From: Hemerocallis citrina
Lineage: Eukaryota > Streptophyta > Magnoliopsida > Asparagales > Asphodelaceae
Reading direction: 5' to 3'
Assembly: GCA_017893485.1 (NCBI GenBank)
Contig: CM030359.1
Span: 31,562,430 to 31,626,429 of the forward strand
DNA: 64,000 nucleotides
Below, piece by piece: positions 1 to 10,891 of this stretch. The position numbers and the translations under genes were made by a program. Positions within the stretch are counted from its first letter, which is position 1; each line of letters starts with the position of its first letter. Under the pieces are notes generated by a model, which worked only from the letters and a program-made list of their open reading frames with translations, was not told the DNA's origin and did no database searches.

Positions 1-693
1 ATGCAGGCGATCCATTATCTCGCAACCCCCAAGGATAGGGCTACGATGGCTATGGGGACCGCTGTCGATCCCGTGTTGGAGATTTCTTTACCGCCATGTT
101 GGTATGTCTTGTCTCATTTGTAGTTCCTTTCCTGCCTTAGTATTTTCATAGTGTAGTAGTTATCTTTCTTTTGTAACTTCAAATTATTCCCTTCACAGAT
201 TACTTGTCAATTTGGTCACCTTTTGAGGCATGTAGCAGAGGAGGAGAAGGAGTTGAAGGCAGTGGCTAATAGAGTGAGGGCGGAGCTGTAGAAGGCAGCT
301 AAGGAGCTAGAAGCGGCGATGCTTTGGGAGGATGCTCAGGCGGCGCGGGTTGCGCAGTTGGAAGCGGGTCTGGCTAGAGAGAAAGAGGTGGCAAGGGAGA
401 GGGCCAGCGCAACAAAGGAGAGAGAGGCCGACGTGGCGCAGGTGAAGTCCTAGGTAGAGGGGTACCTTGTCATCAACATGGAGAAGGCATACGCTAGAGT
501 ACTCCAGGACGTCGGCGAGAGAGTTCCCGATAGCACAGGGTATTCATTGTTTGGTGTCGCTTCCACTGAGGAAGAGGGAGAGGACTTCGTGGCAGATCCT
601 TCTACTGCGGTCGTAGGAACTTCAGGAGTTATGGGGGGAGCTGGAGACGAGTCTTCCCCTCCTATGGTGCCATCGATCGATGTGGACTCTTGA
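1..693 (+). pseudogene. Coiled-coil ORF of a Tat-like gypsy element, antisense to its gag (exon 1 cut by window edge)
   Basis: An exon from 199 to the TGA at 691-693 reads as an acidic, Glu/Ala/Lys-rich coiled coil followed by a Ser/Asp-rich tail. It is preceded by a plausible intron at 102-198 (donor GTATGT, acceptor CACAG). Two in-frame TAG codons (289-291 and 451-453) break it, so it is a relic. The reading frame before position 102 does not join cleanly to the exon, so the start is unknown. Gag and protease of a Tat-like element lie on the opposite strand at 3.3-5.5 kb. Some Tat-lineage elements are known to carry an extra antisense ORF near the 3' end, and that is the inferred identity here. 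A generic plant coiled-coil protein is the alternative. Confidence 0.5.
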
Positions 694-902
694 CTCCTTT
701 TTCTTTTCCTAGCTTTTATTTTTTGGCTTTTGTACTGATGCCTAATAGCGAACTGGCTACCGCTGGATGTATCTTCTCTATTGCAATGAAAACTTCTTTA
801 GTCTTTTATAACTTGTGTTGAGCTTAAGCACGTGAGTCTATGTGTGTCTTGTAGTCTTGATTGTACTGTTGTAATGATTCCATGCTCTTTTCTACTAGCA
901 GG
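694..902 (+). other. Non-coding spacer between coiled-coil segments
   Basis: T-rich sequence with no coding signal, ending in an acceptor-like pyrimidine/AG. It could be a 3' UTR of the first segment or an intron joining the two. Confidence 0.3.
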
Positions 903-1416
903 TTGTCGTATATGTTGGGTGTGATCCTCGTGACAGCGAGATTGCCCGTCTCCGCGCCATGCTCTGAGAGGTGGAGTTGGGGCTTACTTGTTCACGGGAG
1001 AAGCTTTCTAGGGTGGAAGTAGAGCTCAGTCACTTAAGGAGAGTGTTAACCCATAGAGATATCGAAATGAGGCATCGTGATGAAGGTCTTCAGGAGGAGC
1101 CTCCGTTCGATGTAGAGGGTTACTCTCGCAACAACAAAGCTCCCCTTGGGTGACGGTACAGAGAGCTTCGGAGGTTAAATCCCTTCGTCATTCTCTACTT
1201 GCGGCTATCACCGAATGGGACGAGCTGAAGAATGTATTGCTTGAGAAGAGCTTAGAAGTCGCTCATCTAAGAAAGGCTATTCTTGAAGCTTCAGAGGAGA
1301 CCCGTCAAAGTGGTTCGGCATGTGCGAGTATGTTCCGTTGGAAGATTAGAGTGAAGGACGCCCACCTCAAGGAAAGGCTTGTTGAACAAGAGGTGGAGAT
1401 TCATCAGTTGAAGTGA
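903..1416 (+). pseudogene. Second coiled-coil segment of the antisense ORF
   Basis: After an acceptor-like CTACTAGCAG at about 892-901 the plus strand reads heptad-rich sequence in two frames. The first runs to a TGA at 1151-1153 and has an earlier in-frame TGA at about 965. The second (1150-1416) is rich in Leu, Glu, Lys and Arg and ends at a TGA. Composition matches the 199-693 exon, so this is probably a downstream exon or repeat of the same antisense gene, now frameshifted. No known domain was recognised. Confidence 0.4.
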
Positions 1417-1860
1417 CTCCTTGAAGGGGTTAAGATGAGAAGCACTTATTTTTCCAATGATGAGATAAATCAGGGGAGGTCATTTCATGGGTTGGCTTTG
1501 TTCCTATATGAGGCATCAAGGAATCTAGGAGATGCCCAGAGCGGGGTGGACGGTTCGTTGAGTGTCAACTCTGTTGAAGGGGTGAGGCGTGTTGACGGTC
1601 GTACGGCTCGTACACACTCAGCAGGTCTGGTCTTTCCCACTGATCAATCAAGGGATCAAAGAGGTTCTCTGGTGCCCCAAGTTGGGCATAAGCTGCATGT
1701 GTGTCTTAATAGGAATATCCCCTTACCGCGAGAGGAAAAGACCACTCTTAGGGAGACTTGTAAACTTGTAGAGAATTGTAATCTTGTTTATTGCTACTTT
1801 TGAACTTGTACTGAGTTTTTGATGTGAAATGAAGAAAAATATTTTAAGTGTTCAAGCAAT
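1417..1860. other. Unassigned stretch beside the tandem array
   Basis: A short plus-strand reading frame (1435-1803) is open, but it has no recognisable motif and a second frame is open inside it. It is treated as non-coding element sequence. Confidence 0.3.
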
Positions 1861-1889
1861 GTCACTTTGAGCGGTATTTCTGTGTTTTA

Positions 1890-3075
1890 GGGATAGTTTT
1901 GGGAGCATTCGAATGCCAAGTTGTGCCCCGCTCACTTGCTCGAGGGCAAGTGGCTAGAGCGGCCCTATGAACCATGAATAGACTCCACACTTGTCTGAGG
2001 TTGTTTTGGGAGAACTCGAATAGTGAGTCATGCCTACATACTTTCTCGAGGGCAAGTATCTAGAGTAACTCTATGAACCATGAGTGGACTCCGAACAGAG
2101 TGACGAGTATTGGGAGCATTCGAAAGGCGAGCCATACATCGCACACTTGTTCGGGGGCAAGTGGCTAGAGCGACCTTATGAACCATGAATAGACTTTGCA
2201 CTTGTTCGAGGTTGTTTTAGAAGCACTCGAATGGCAAGCAGTGCCACACATACTTGCTCGGGGGCAAGTGGCTAGAGTGGCTCTATGAACCATGAGTGGA
2301 CTCCGAACAGAGTGATGACGAGTTTTGGGAGCACTCGAATGCCAAGTAATGCCCTGTACACTTGTTAAGGGGAAAGTGGCTAGGGCAACCTTATGAACCA
2401 TGAATGGACTCTACACTCGTCCAGAGTTATTTTGGAAGCACTCGAATGATGAGCCGTGCCCCGCACACTTGCCTGAAGGCAGTCGCTAAAGCAAATCTAG
2501 AACTATGAATGAACTCCGAATAGGTTGACGACGAGTTTCGGAATCACTCGAATAGCGAGTCTTGCCCCGCACACTTGCTCAGGGGTAAGTGGCTAGAGCG
2601 ACTCTATGAACCATGAATGGAATCTGCACTTTTCCAGGGTTGTTTTGGGAGCATTCAAATGGCGAGCTGTGCCGCATGCATTTTCTCGGAGGCAAGTAGC
2701 TAAAGCAACTCTAAAAGCATGAATGGACTCTGAACAGGGTGACGATGAGTTTTGGGAGCACTCGAATGAAGATTCGTGCCCCGCACATTTGCTCGGGATC
2801 ATGTGGCTAGAACGACTCTATGAATAGTGAATGGACTCCACACTTGTCTGGGGTAGTTTTGGGAGCACTTGAATGCCAAGTCGTGCCCTGCACACTTGTT
2901 CGGGGGTAAGTAGATATAGCGACTTTAGAACTCTATATGGAATCACAACAGGGTGACGACGAGTTTTGAGAGCACTCGCATGGCGAGCCATGCCCCCGCA
3001 CACTTGCTCAGGAGCAAGTGGCCAGAGTAACTCTAAGAACCATGAGTGGACTCCGCACTTGTCTGTTGGGGTACT
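1890..3075. repeat. Dimeric tandem array, monomer about 108 bp, two alternating types
   Basis: About eleven degenerate monomers share TTTTGGGAGCACTCGAATG, a GCACACTTGCTCGGGGGCAAG core and CTATGAACCATGAATGGACTC. After that shared end the monomers alternate strictly. Type A has CACTTGTCTGGGGT (near 1976, 2190, 2405, 2617, 2833, 3048). Type B has GAACAGGGTGACGACGAG (near 2072, 2300, 2510, 2727, 2940). The true period is therefore a dimer of about 215 bp. It lies between the antisense ORF and the protease relic, where Tat elements often carry tandem repeats. Confidence 0.85.
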
Positions 3076-3289
3076 TAGTGGGTAGATGGTGTTTCTCGGA
3101 GGTGAACCATGCGTCTAACTCATTGTTTGCATCTGATGGAACTTTATAAGAATTTTGCAAAAGAAAACAATAAATTCTATTAAAAAATAAAACTAAACGG
3201 CTGCTTTGATGCTATCCTTTATTACATGTTATGAACATTATAAGTGTCGACATTTATTACATGCTTGAAGCCAACTACTAAGGGAGGGA
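3076..3289. other. No gene seen
   Basis: AT-rich sequence between the tandem array and the protease relic. RT, RNase H and integrase would be expected nearby in an autonomous element, and none is present. Confidence 0.4.
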
Positions 3290-3944
3290 GTTTAAGTGCC
3301 CTCATTGTGTTTCATTGGGTGCTCGTCGTTCCAAGTGAAGAGATTTCGGTTCTCCCTAATGCAAGCAAGTTATGAGTTGCTCCTTAACTTGATGGGGGAA
3401 TGTCTTGCTCATTCGAAAATACTTAGCTTGATCCTCTTGGGAGAAGGGGATTTCCACTGATTCGTTATGGGTTCAGCTGCCTTGTCCTCTATCTTGGGGG
3501 AGTTCTATAACATTGAGGGGGAGGATCGAGCCCCCCATTGTGGTGGTGTAACATGCTCGAGCAACTTCTTGGCTTCCTTTGGCTTCCCATACCCCTAATG
3601 TTTAAGGAACTTCATCTTCATGTGGTAGGTTGAGGCAACCGCGTGAAGGATTGGTAGCCCCGGGCAACCAAAAATGACATTGTAGGCATACTTCATGTTG
3701 ACAACCATGAAATCGAGTGCTTCTGTGCGGGTAGTTGTAGCTTTCTCCATAGTCATGCCGAGGGTGACGATTCCCTCGATTAGAACTAAGGCTCTGGAGA
3801 ATCCATGGAGGGTGTACCCACCAGGCTTGAGACGGTATCATTTGAGCTTGAGGCCATCGAATACATTCAGAAAGAGGATGTTTACTGAGCTATCATTATC
3901 TACCAGGATACGACACACCTCATGATTTGTCATACATATGTTGG
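3290..3944 (-). pseudogene. Tat-like gypsy aspartic protease fragment
   Basis: On the minus strand, frameshifted from gag, the sequence reads EVCRILVDNDSSVNILF, the plant gypsy protease active-site neighbourhood in which VDNGSS is usual. The glycine is replaced by aspartate. Downstream motifs such as FGCPGLP also fit the family. In-frame stops follow (for example at the end of the KLK segment). Coding similarity fades before the tandem array. The element appears to have lost the rest of pol. Confidence 0.65.
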
Positions 3945-5160
3945 TTACAAGTGTGTCACAGTGAGGTGTTCGAACACTTCGAGGTCTTGGTCTGAGAATG
4001 TGACTGGAACCCCTAAGCTCTTGGGAGGGGGGATGTTGTGCATTGAGTTTATTTCATGGATAAATTCTTTTCTGGAGGAGTTAAACAATCCCCCCATAGG
4101 TTCCCCATGGATGGAGTGGAATACCTCCATGCGTCCCGAGCCTTGGGACTCGGAGGGCCTCGCTGGTCGCTTGTTGGCTCCTCTTATGGGAGGATGTTCA
4201 GTGTTGTTTCTTTGGGAGAACTTGGCAAGGTATCCCCGATGGAGTAGGATTTCTAGCTTATCTTTGAGGGCTCGACAGTTATCTGTGAGATGCCTGTTAT
4301 CATTGTGAAACTCGCACCACTTGCTCATATCCCTTCTTCTACTTGAGGCGTTCATCTTAGGAGGAGGCTGAAAGAGTCCCTCCTTATCAACTTCCATGAG
4401 AATTACAGAGATGCTGGAATTAAGCAGAGTGTACTTCTCGAAGCTAGGAGTTTGGGGTTGACGGCATTGGCATGTGGCATCTTTTTGGGTCTTTCTGGGT
4501 CCGTCTTCATCGATGCTCTTCTGTTTATTCCCCAATGAAGGCACCTTTTATTCTTGAGGTCGAATAGAATCCTCCACTCGAATGTACTTCTCGACTTTTC
4601 GAAGGAGGTCAGAGAAGTCCCGAGGGGACCTTTTGACAAGAGAAACTTTGAGGTAGTCATGATTCACATTGTACCTGAAGGCAGCCATGGCTATGGTGAG
4701 TTGAGTGAGGGGATGGACCGGGAGTCGGCTGTGAAGCGCCGAACATTACTCTTGAAGGTCTCACTGTCTCTTTGCTTCAGGTCAAGTAAGGAGGCACTTG
4801 TCTTCTCTGTCTTAAGGCTGGTGATGAAGTGTGTGAGGAAAAGCTCCTCAAGTTGGTCTAAGGAGAAGATGGACCCTAGAGAGAGATGAGAGAACCACTC
4901 CTGTGTGGATCCCTTCAGGGTTGCTGGCAAAGTCTTGTAGAGAAGGGATTCAGATGCTTGGTGGATCATCATGAAGGTTTTAAACTCTCAATGTGGTTTA
5001 CCATGTTGGACTCACCGTTGTATGACTCAAAGGTTGGGATCTTGAAGTTGACCGGAACAGAAGCCTTGATGATTTTTCTGGAGAAGGGGGGTTTGATGGG
5101 GAAGTATGTCCCTTCATGTCTTCCTTCTTCTTGCTTCATCAATGCTAGTCTGTCTTCCAT
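3945..5160 (-). pseudogene. Tat-like gypsy gag
   Basis: Three overlapping minus-strand frames together cover a retrotransposon Gag. They comprise a start at 5160 with the segment VNFKIPTFESYNGE, then the Retrotrans_gag core (YKTLPATLKGSTQEWFSHL), and then a zinc-knuckle-like CEFHNDNRHLTDNC followed by ALKDKLE. This is the typical plant Tat/Athila arrangement. At least two frameshifts separate the pieces, so it is non-functional. Similar coding traces extend upstream to about 5560 in other frames. Gag would package the element RNA in cytoplasmic particles. Confidence 0.75.
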
Positions 5161-6228
5161 TTTTTGGAGGTATTGAAGGATGATTTTGTCTTGCTCTTCG
5201 GATCTAGTGGACCCATGGGACTCCTTACGTCGTGGAGGAGTGAAGCAGTAAAGGCTAGTTGGTCGGGTCTTGCTAGGAATGATGTTGAGGGCTTGAAGGA
5301 TTTCGTCTTTGAATTCTCGGAATTCTACCGTGGTAACAGGTACTTATTTCTCTCTTCCTCTCCTATGGGCTGATCGACTTATTGGAGTTGGGTTCTTTCC
5401 CCCTCGAAGGGGAGTTCTTCTTTGTTTCCTTGGATAGTGGTGGTTTCTTCGCCCTCTAGGAGAGAGGGTTTCCCCTACTTCGACGAGGAGGCCCCTCGTG
5501 CCTTCTTGATGTGATGGATGAGGGAGACCGTCCCTTGCTCCGGTGTTTGGACTCTTGCTATCTAGAGTTTATGATATGGCAGAGGTCTTGCTGTGCTTAA
5601 GGTGCCTCAGGGGCACTGTGGAGAGTGTGGAAGTGTAGACCGACCCTCTGTTCTCTCCAATGTGCTGCGCAGGGTGCTGACTTTTTCAGAAGCCCCCCGA
5701 CGAAACCACCTTGGATGGTGGTTGAGTAGGCTGCTGAGGCTGTTCCGGCTGGAGAGGTTAGCCCAATTGAAGGGTAGGAAGAGGTGGATAAAGAGAGATT
5801 GCTCGTCAGCTTGAGGCCGCCGCCTTCCTCTTCCCTTTCGGGGGCATAGCTGAAAACTATTTTTACCGACAAATTGTGGTCGGATTGCTTTTTTATGTTT
5901 CCACAAACGACGTCAATCTGTTTCTTCATTTTTTTATGTGGGAGCAAACAGATGACGTGAATTCTTTTAGAAACAATAAAGACAACCGACCATTGACTTT
6001 CGCCGATATTGACTGATTCCAACTGGTTTTGCCTTTTGAATCTGACTCGTTCGAACTGTTGGATCTGATATGGATGGTGATGATTGCTCTGATTGACCTG
6101 CAAAAATCTAAAACATTGTGGTTGACCTCGGCTACAGACCCTCCGATGCTTAAGTCAAAATTCAAGAAGAATATGATGGATTATTAGAGGTAAAATTCTA
6201 ATTACCTAGTTCTTGTGGAGGTCATAGG
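5161..6228 (-). other. Leader and presumed 5' LTR part of the Tat-like relic
   Basis: This lies upstream of gag on the minus strand and contains broken frames resembling a Gag N-terminus, then AT-rich sequence. I could not fix the LTR boundary or a primer-binding site, so the limits are approximate. Confidence 0.35.
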
Positions 6229-6240
6229 GTATTTATAGTC
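6229..6240 (-). promoter_or_regulatory. TATA box of the Tat-like LTR
   Basis: Minus strand GACTATAAATACC, placed about 1 kb upstream of gag. It fits a pol II promoter in the LTR, but no transcript evidence is available. Confidence 0.4.
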
Positions 6241-7185
6241 TCTTTGGGGGTTAGTTTCAAGATAATAATTTATCTTTACTTCCTGGTGTTTTTGGAAGAG
6301 ATAAGGCTGATTGTAGAGATTGAGCTAAAACTCTTCTCATGATAAGAGATATGGTTTTTTAACCGTCTCTTATGGTTAATTATGAGTTTAAATCATATTT
6401 AAATAATCATGAACTCATTTGTATTGGGCTATTATGACAACCCAGTTAGACTGATCCGTTTTGAGTTACTGGCTTGAAAGAGTCATAGTTCCTGTCTATG
6501 GACCCGTTTTTAGTAAAAAATACCATTTTACACATGAGAGCTTTAAGATTCATACCCGATTTAGTTCTATTTTTATCCATATCATTATACTCAACTACCA
6601 AAAATATATATATAAACCTATATTGCAAATCTATGTTGGATCTGATGACCACATATAATGATATTTGCTTAGGCATAAATGTCTGGCATAAGTGCACATT
6701 GCTGAGTCTGATTTCACATGTAATATTAAGCTTTCTGAAAGTGAAGATATTATAAGTTTGTATATAATAATATATGGAAGAGTAGTATTAAGATATGATT
6801 AATAAGTCCAAGCTTAAGAAGTGATATGACTACCATGTCCTGTAAAAAAAATCAATATTGTATTATACTGCTACACCCAAGTAAGTTGGAATAGTTAACT
6901 CTTAATTAGTTAATTAGCTTAGATTGAGAACATTTAACAATCACTTGACTGACAAATCTTAGAATAAAATTAAACATGCTACATATACACTCTGTAGCAC
7001 ATTATTGTTCTTAAATATCACAGTAAATCAAAGGAGAAGGAATATTTGTTAAGTATTATAACCATATATTATACTAATAGGTCTATCACATCTCTCATTT
7101 CTCTATTATGACTCCCTATTTAATTAACACGTGCACTGTGCATGATTTTATTATATAGATAAAAAAAAATCAATCCTAACAAAAT
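6241..7185. other. No gene seen
   Basis: AT-rich sequence with only short random frames. It may include the upstream part (U3) of the Tat-like LTR. No RNA gene or element end was recognised. Confidence 0.4.
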
Positions 7186-7211
7186 CCCCCCCCCCCCCCC
7201 CCCCCCCCCCC
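7186..7211. repeat. Poly-C tract, 26 bp
   Basis: Uninterrupted run of 26 C, just outside the 5' end of chromovirus 1. Confidence 0.95.
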
Positions 7212-7699
7212 AGGCTGGTCCCGTCCCATGCTGCCCCTGCTAAAGTCAAATCCCACCCCACACCGTATAACCATTGTTTTTCATTTTGTGTATTTTTGGG
7301 TGTATTTTTTCGTTTGGTGTATTTTTTCCTCTTGTATTTTTTTTTGAACCGTATATTGGAATTTGTTTTCAATATATATATTCGTTTTATTTCATTTTTA
7401 GCTCTTTATGTTTGATTGGTTGTTTTTTTTTGTTTCGTTCTTCATTATTTTGTTCTTTCTTCATTTTGATCTCGTTCACTTTATTTTATTTTATTTTCGT
7501 TGGGCATTTGTAGTGGTGGTGATTTGGTTGTCCTATTTTCCAATTTTTTGTTTGAACCCTATAAGATTTACCAAAGCCAAATGAAATTCCCAATCCTATT
7601 TGTGTTCCTATTTGATTGACCCAAACCCAAAACCCATTGGTAACCTACTACTACTCCTAATACCCATTAACCCATTAACCCAACTTGTATTTCTAAACC

Positions 7700-7712
7700 C
7701 TATATATATACA
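7700..7712 (+). promoter_or_regulatory. TATA box of LTR 1
   Basis: CCCTATATATATACATC followed by a CT-rich leader. The same arrangement recurs in the LTRs at 14.75, 22.8, 31.3 and 43.0 kb. Confidence 0.55.
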
Positions 7713-8132
7713 TCTCTACCTCTCTCTCTCTCCCTAAACCCCTAACCCTAACTCCTGGCCCTCACATCCCATCCCTCTCTCCCTCCTTTTGCGCTCACAG
7801 CCGAACCCTACCCACCCCAGGCCGATAGCTCCCTTCCGGCAGCCACCCTCCTCCTCTCTCCCGGCCTGTGTTCAACCTCGGCAACACCACAACCCGAGCC
7901 CCATCTCCTACTCCCGATCTCCCTCTTTCATATCCCGACCACCTCCCACTACTACGAACCCTAGTTCTGTTCGTGGTGTGCTCGCTCTCCTGATCTCTCT
8001 CGCTATCTTGTTGCTTCGCGCGTATAAGAGGGTTGTGCGTGTGTGATTCGTGATTTGCGTTGGATCATGGATTTTCGTTCGTGGGTTTTTCTTGTTGCTC
8101 TTGATTTGCATTGTTCTTCATCTTCGATTAAG

Positions 8133-10256
8133 GTAAGTAACTTGTACTCCAATTTATTTGTTTGATACAAGTCAAAAAGTTCACCTATAGTGTAGTTGGT
8201 TCTAGAGACAACTATTGATTGTGTTTTCCTCGATGGGTTTTGTCTCTATTGTGAAAATTTGACCATAGATGACTCACTACACAATATGGACATGAATTAA
8301 CCTATGATTCGCTCGTTCTTGATTTTGATTATGTATGTGAAACTTTTGTGAGAACGCGTGTTTTGGTTGAGACCCATATGATATATTTGGTGTAGACATG
8401 TTAGATACCCTAAATCATGATGTTTAGACACTTGGTAGACTCGATTTCATGTTTGGATGTGTTTGGATCAATTTTCTTGAGTCTATGTTGATTTTATTTT
8501 TAAGGAAAAAATCTGTATTTTTGTCGCTGGTCTGTTTTGTTTCCTGTTTTGGATTGTGTTAAATTCAGTATCTTAATTTCGATATAAAACATGAGTTTTA
8601 GATAATTTTGTATATTTTCAAACCTATCCGACCTTGCTTGATTTTGATTTCGTATGAGTGAGTTATGACTGTTTTACTACAGAGGTGACGATCTTTTCCA
8701 GATTTTGTTTTTTGGTAATTTTGATGACAAACCATTTTAAAGAACTATGTTACATATATTATTTTGATCCAAAACATTGGTCAGTGTTTTGTTATCTAGT
8801 TAGCGATTACCCAGAATTTTGGTGAATTTTATTGATGAGTTCTATGTGTTGTTTCATGCTCGTTTATAAAATCTATACTTGCTGTATTTTGCTTGCTGTT
8901 CTGTAAGGAACCTTATTTTCACTATGATTTCTTTTACAGTATGAAAAATGTTTGCGAAATATTAAAGTTAGTATATTTTATCTATTTTCATATCCCTTTG
9001 GCGGAATTGGATTTCGTTTCACTGGTTGCGAGATATCATAGTTTTCGTACAGCAGTGTTGGGAATTTCAAATTTGCCAAACTATGTTTTCTTGATGCTTT
9101 CTTATATTTGATGACTAATCCAATATTACTGGAAAATTTTGAAACTTTATATTTAGATACTGGACATATAGGAAAATACCCCAGATTTTTTGTGGATTTA
9201 TTTAATGTGTTTTCATGCTATTTTCCCGTTCTTAAATTCATTTTCCTGATTTCTGGCTGAACCTATTTTCTGTATTCAAATCAGTTTTGAGCTATATTTT
9301 TGTAAATTAATATATGACTTTTTTATATTTGCTGGATTCATGCGGAAGTCTATTTTCTAGATCCTTTGACGGATCCAGATTTGGATGTTTGTAACACTGG
9401 GAATCACTATTTTACTACAGTATGGTCTTGCTGTCCTGAACTTGAGATGTGATTATTTTAGTCCCTTATGAGATGTCTTGCGCTCGTACATATTTATCTT
9501 GCAACTTGCACTTTCCACGTGATCTTGCCATGTTATTCTTGATATATTTTGCACATATACATGCGTGTTTGACATTAATAATAAATAATCAAGCCGGGGT
9601 TTAAGGGACAGATCTAATAGTGGATAATTCAAAAATGTGTACCCAGAAGGGGATCCACTGATCCTACGTGATTACTTGAGACGCGATATTTGACACGTGA
9701 TTAATTGATACTTGCACGCAAGACACGATACTTGCTACTTGCACAACTTGACACGTGATTACATGATACATGATACTTGGAGCTTGGAGCTCGATTGCTT
9801 GACTTGTCCCCGAGTATACTACCCTCTATGGTCCACTATGAAATCTAAAGCGAAACTGTTTGTTGTAGCAACCACGTAAGGTGGGCTACATGAAGTGTTA
9901 CCTAGATAGTAATTCACTACAAGACTTGATACATGCTACTTGAACATGATACTTGAACATGATACATGCTTGCTTGATACTTGACTACATGATACATGAG
10001 GCTTGATACATGAATATATGATACTTGACACTTGACACATGTTTATAAGATACTTGTTTACTTGACTCTTGATGTATGCTACATGACACTTGATCACATT
10101 ACCATGCTAGTTGTTTACTTTGACATTACACTTATACCATGTTGCTAGTTAGTTTCCCCATGTGCTTGTATCCTACATTATAAGTGGCCCGTAATTTGCA
10201 ATTGACGGGTACTTGTATTTTCTCTTTTCCTCTTTCCTACATTCGTTGAATTGTAG
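8133..10256 (+). other. Intron-like block in LTR 1 (GT-AG)
   Basis: The donor is GATTAAG/GTAAGTAAC, a near-perfect plant 5' splice site. The acceptor TTGTAG at 10251-10256 follows a strong pyrimidine tract (TCTCTTTTCCTCTTTCC). The interior is T-rich like plant introns. Donor and acceptor are retained in the related LTRs while the interior varies. Splicing would remove about 2.1 kb of the 5' leader. Confidence 0.5.
9680..10100 (+). repeat. Degenerate ACTTGATAC/ATGATAC array inside LTR 1
   Basis: Dozens of imperfect copies of ACTTGA, TACTTG, ACATGATAC and GACACTTG in direct orientation. The 3' LTR retains only the tail of this array; about 275 bp have been deleted, probably by recombination between repeats. 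Confidence 0.8.
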
Positions 10257-10642
10257 ATTTTGGAGAACAGGTTCCAGATGGTATCGGAGACATGAAGTAT
10301 TAGTGCTGCATTTTATTATATTATTTCTTGTATCTTGCTTGGACAATAATTGTATTTTGAGACTTGGATTTATTCTTGTATTTGGACAATGTGATCCAAG
10401 ACATTTGTTTTATTCAGATCATGACTATTTAATATTTATATATTTTATTTCAAGTATTCTTGTTGGTATTTGACTTATTATGTGCATGTGGTTGATTTTT
10501 TTGCTTCCGACTCTGATGATTCTTGAGAATGTTGTAAAGATTTCTTGAACAGCTTATGGATGATGAAAATCATTCGCTGGGCTTTTTTTACGTATCCGTA
10601 TTCCGTATTCTTTTGGGAAGCGGGGCGTGACAGGATTTTTAG

Positions 10643-10654
10643 TCGTATCAGAGC
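10643..10654 (+). other. Primer-binding site (tRNA-iMet type), chromovirus 1
   Basis: TCGTATCAGAGC, ten bases after the LTR terminal ACA, is one base off the canonical TGGTATCAGAGC complementary to initiator tRNA-Met. Confidence 0.75.
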
Positions 10655-10891
10655 ACCAGGTTTGGCTAATGTATTAGGTGACTAATATATTAGACAAGCT
10701 TGGCTCGAACTGAAATCTGCGCAATATTTCACCAACCATGCATTCATAAATGAATCAATTATTACCAAAATTGATCTGGATATAGTCTTATTCTATTCTT
10801 TTTGATCCCTTCTTATTTGATTTCTTTTTGGGTATGAATTCATTCTTCTCGTACCCATATTCCTTGATTTTGGTGTCAACCATTCTTTTCC
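10655..10891 (+). other. Leader of chromovirus 1 with gag missing
   Basis: The first ~130 bases match the leader of chromovirus 2 (25993-26130). The next ~100 bases are T-rich and do not match gag. The sequence then joins the protease region at TCTTAGGTGTTGTTCTAG. The ~1.2 kb that encodes gag in chromovirus 2 is absent. Confidence 0.7.

Larger units (their letters stand above)
7266..10632 (+). repeat. 5' LTR of chromovirus 1 (3,367 bp)
   Basis: It aligns with 14314-17938 from the AACC...TTTTTCATTTTGTG start to the GAAGCGGGGCGTGACA end. It contains a TATA-like box, a CT-rich leader, an intron-like block and an ACTTGATAC-type degenerate array. Its length is about the same as that of solo LTR C. 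Confidence 0.9.

Noticed and set aside
1435..1803. 122-codon plus-strand frame
   Set aside because: No recognisable motif, another frame is open within it, and it abuts the tandem array; listed only as an unassigned stretch.
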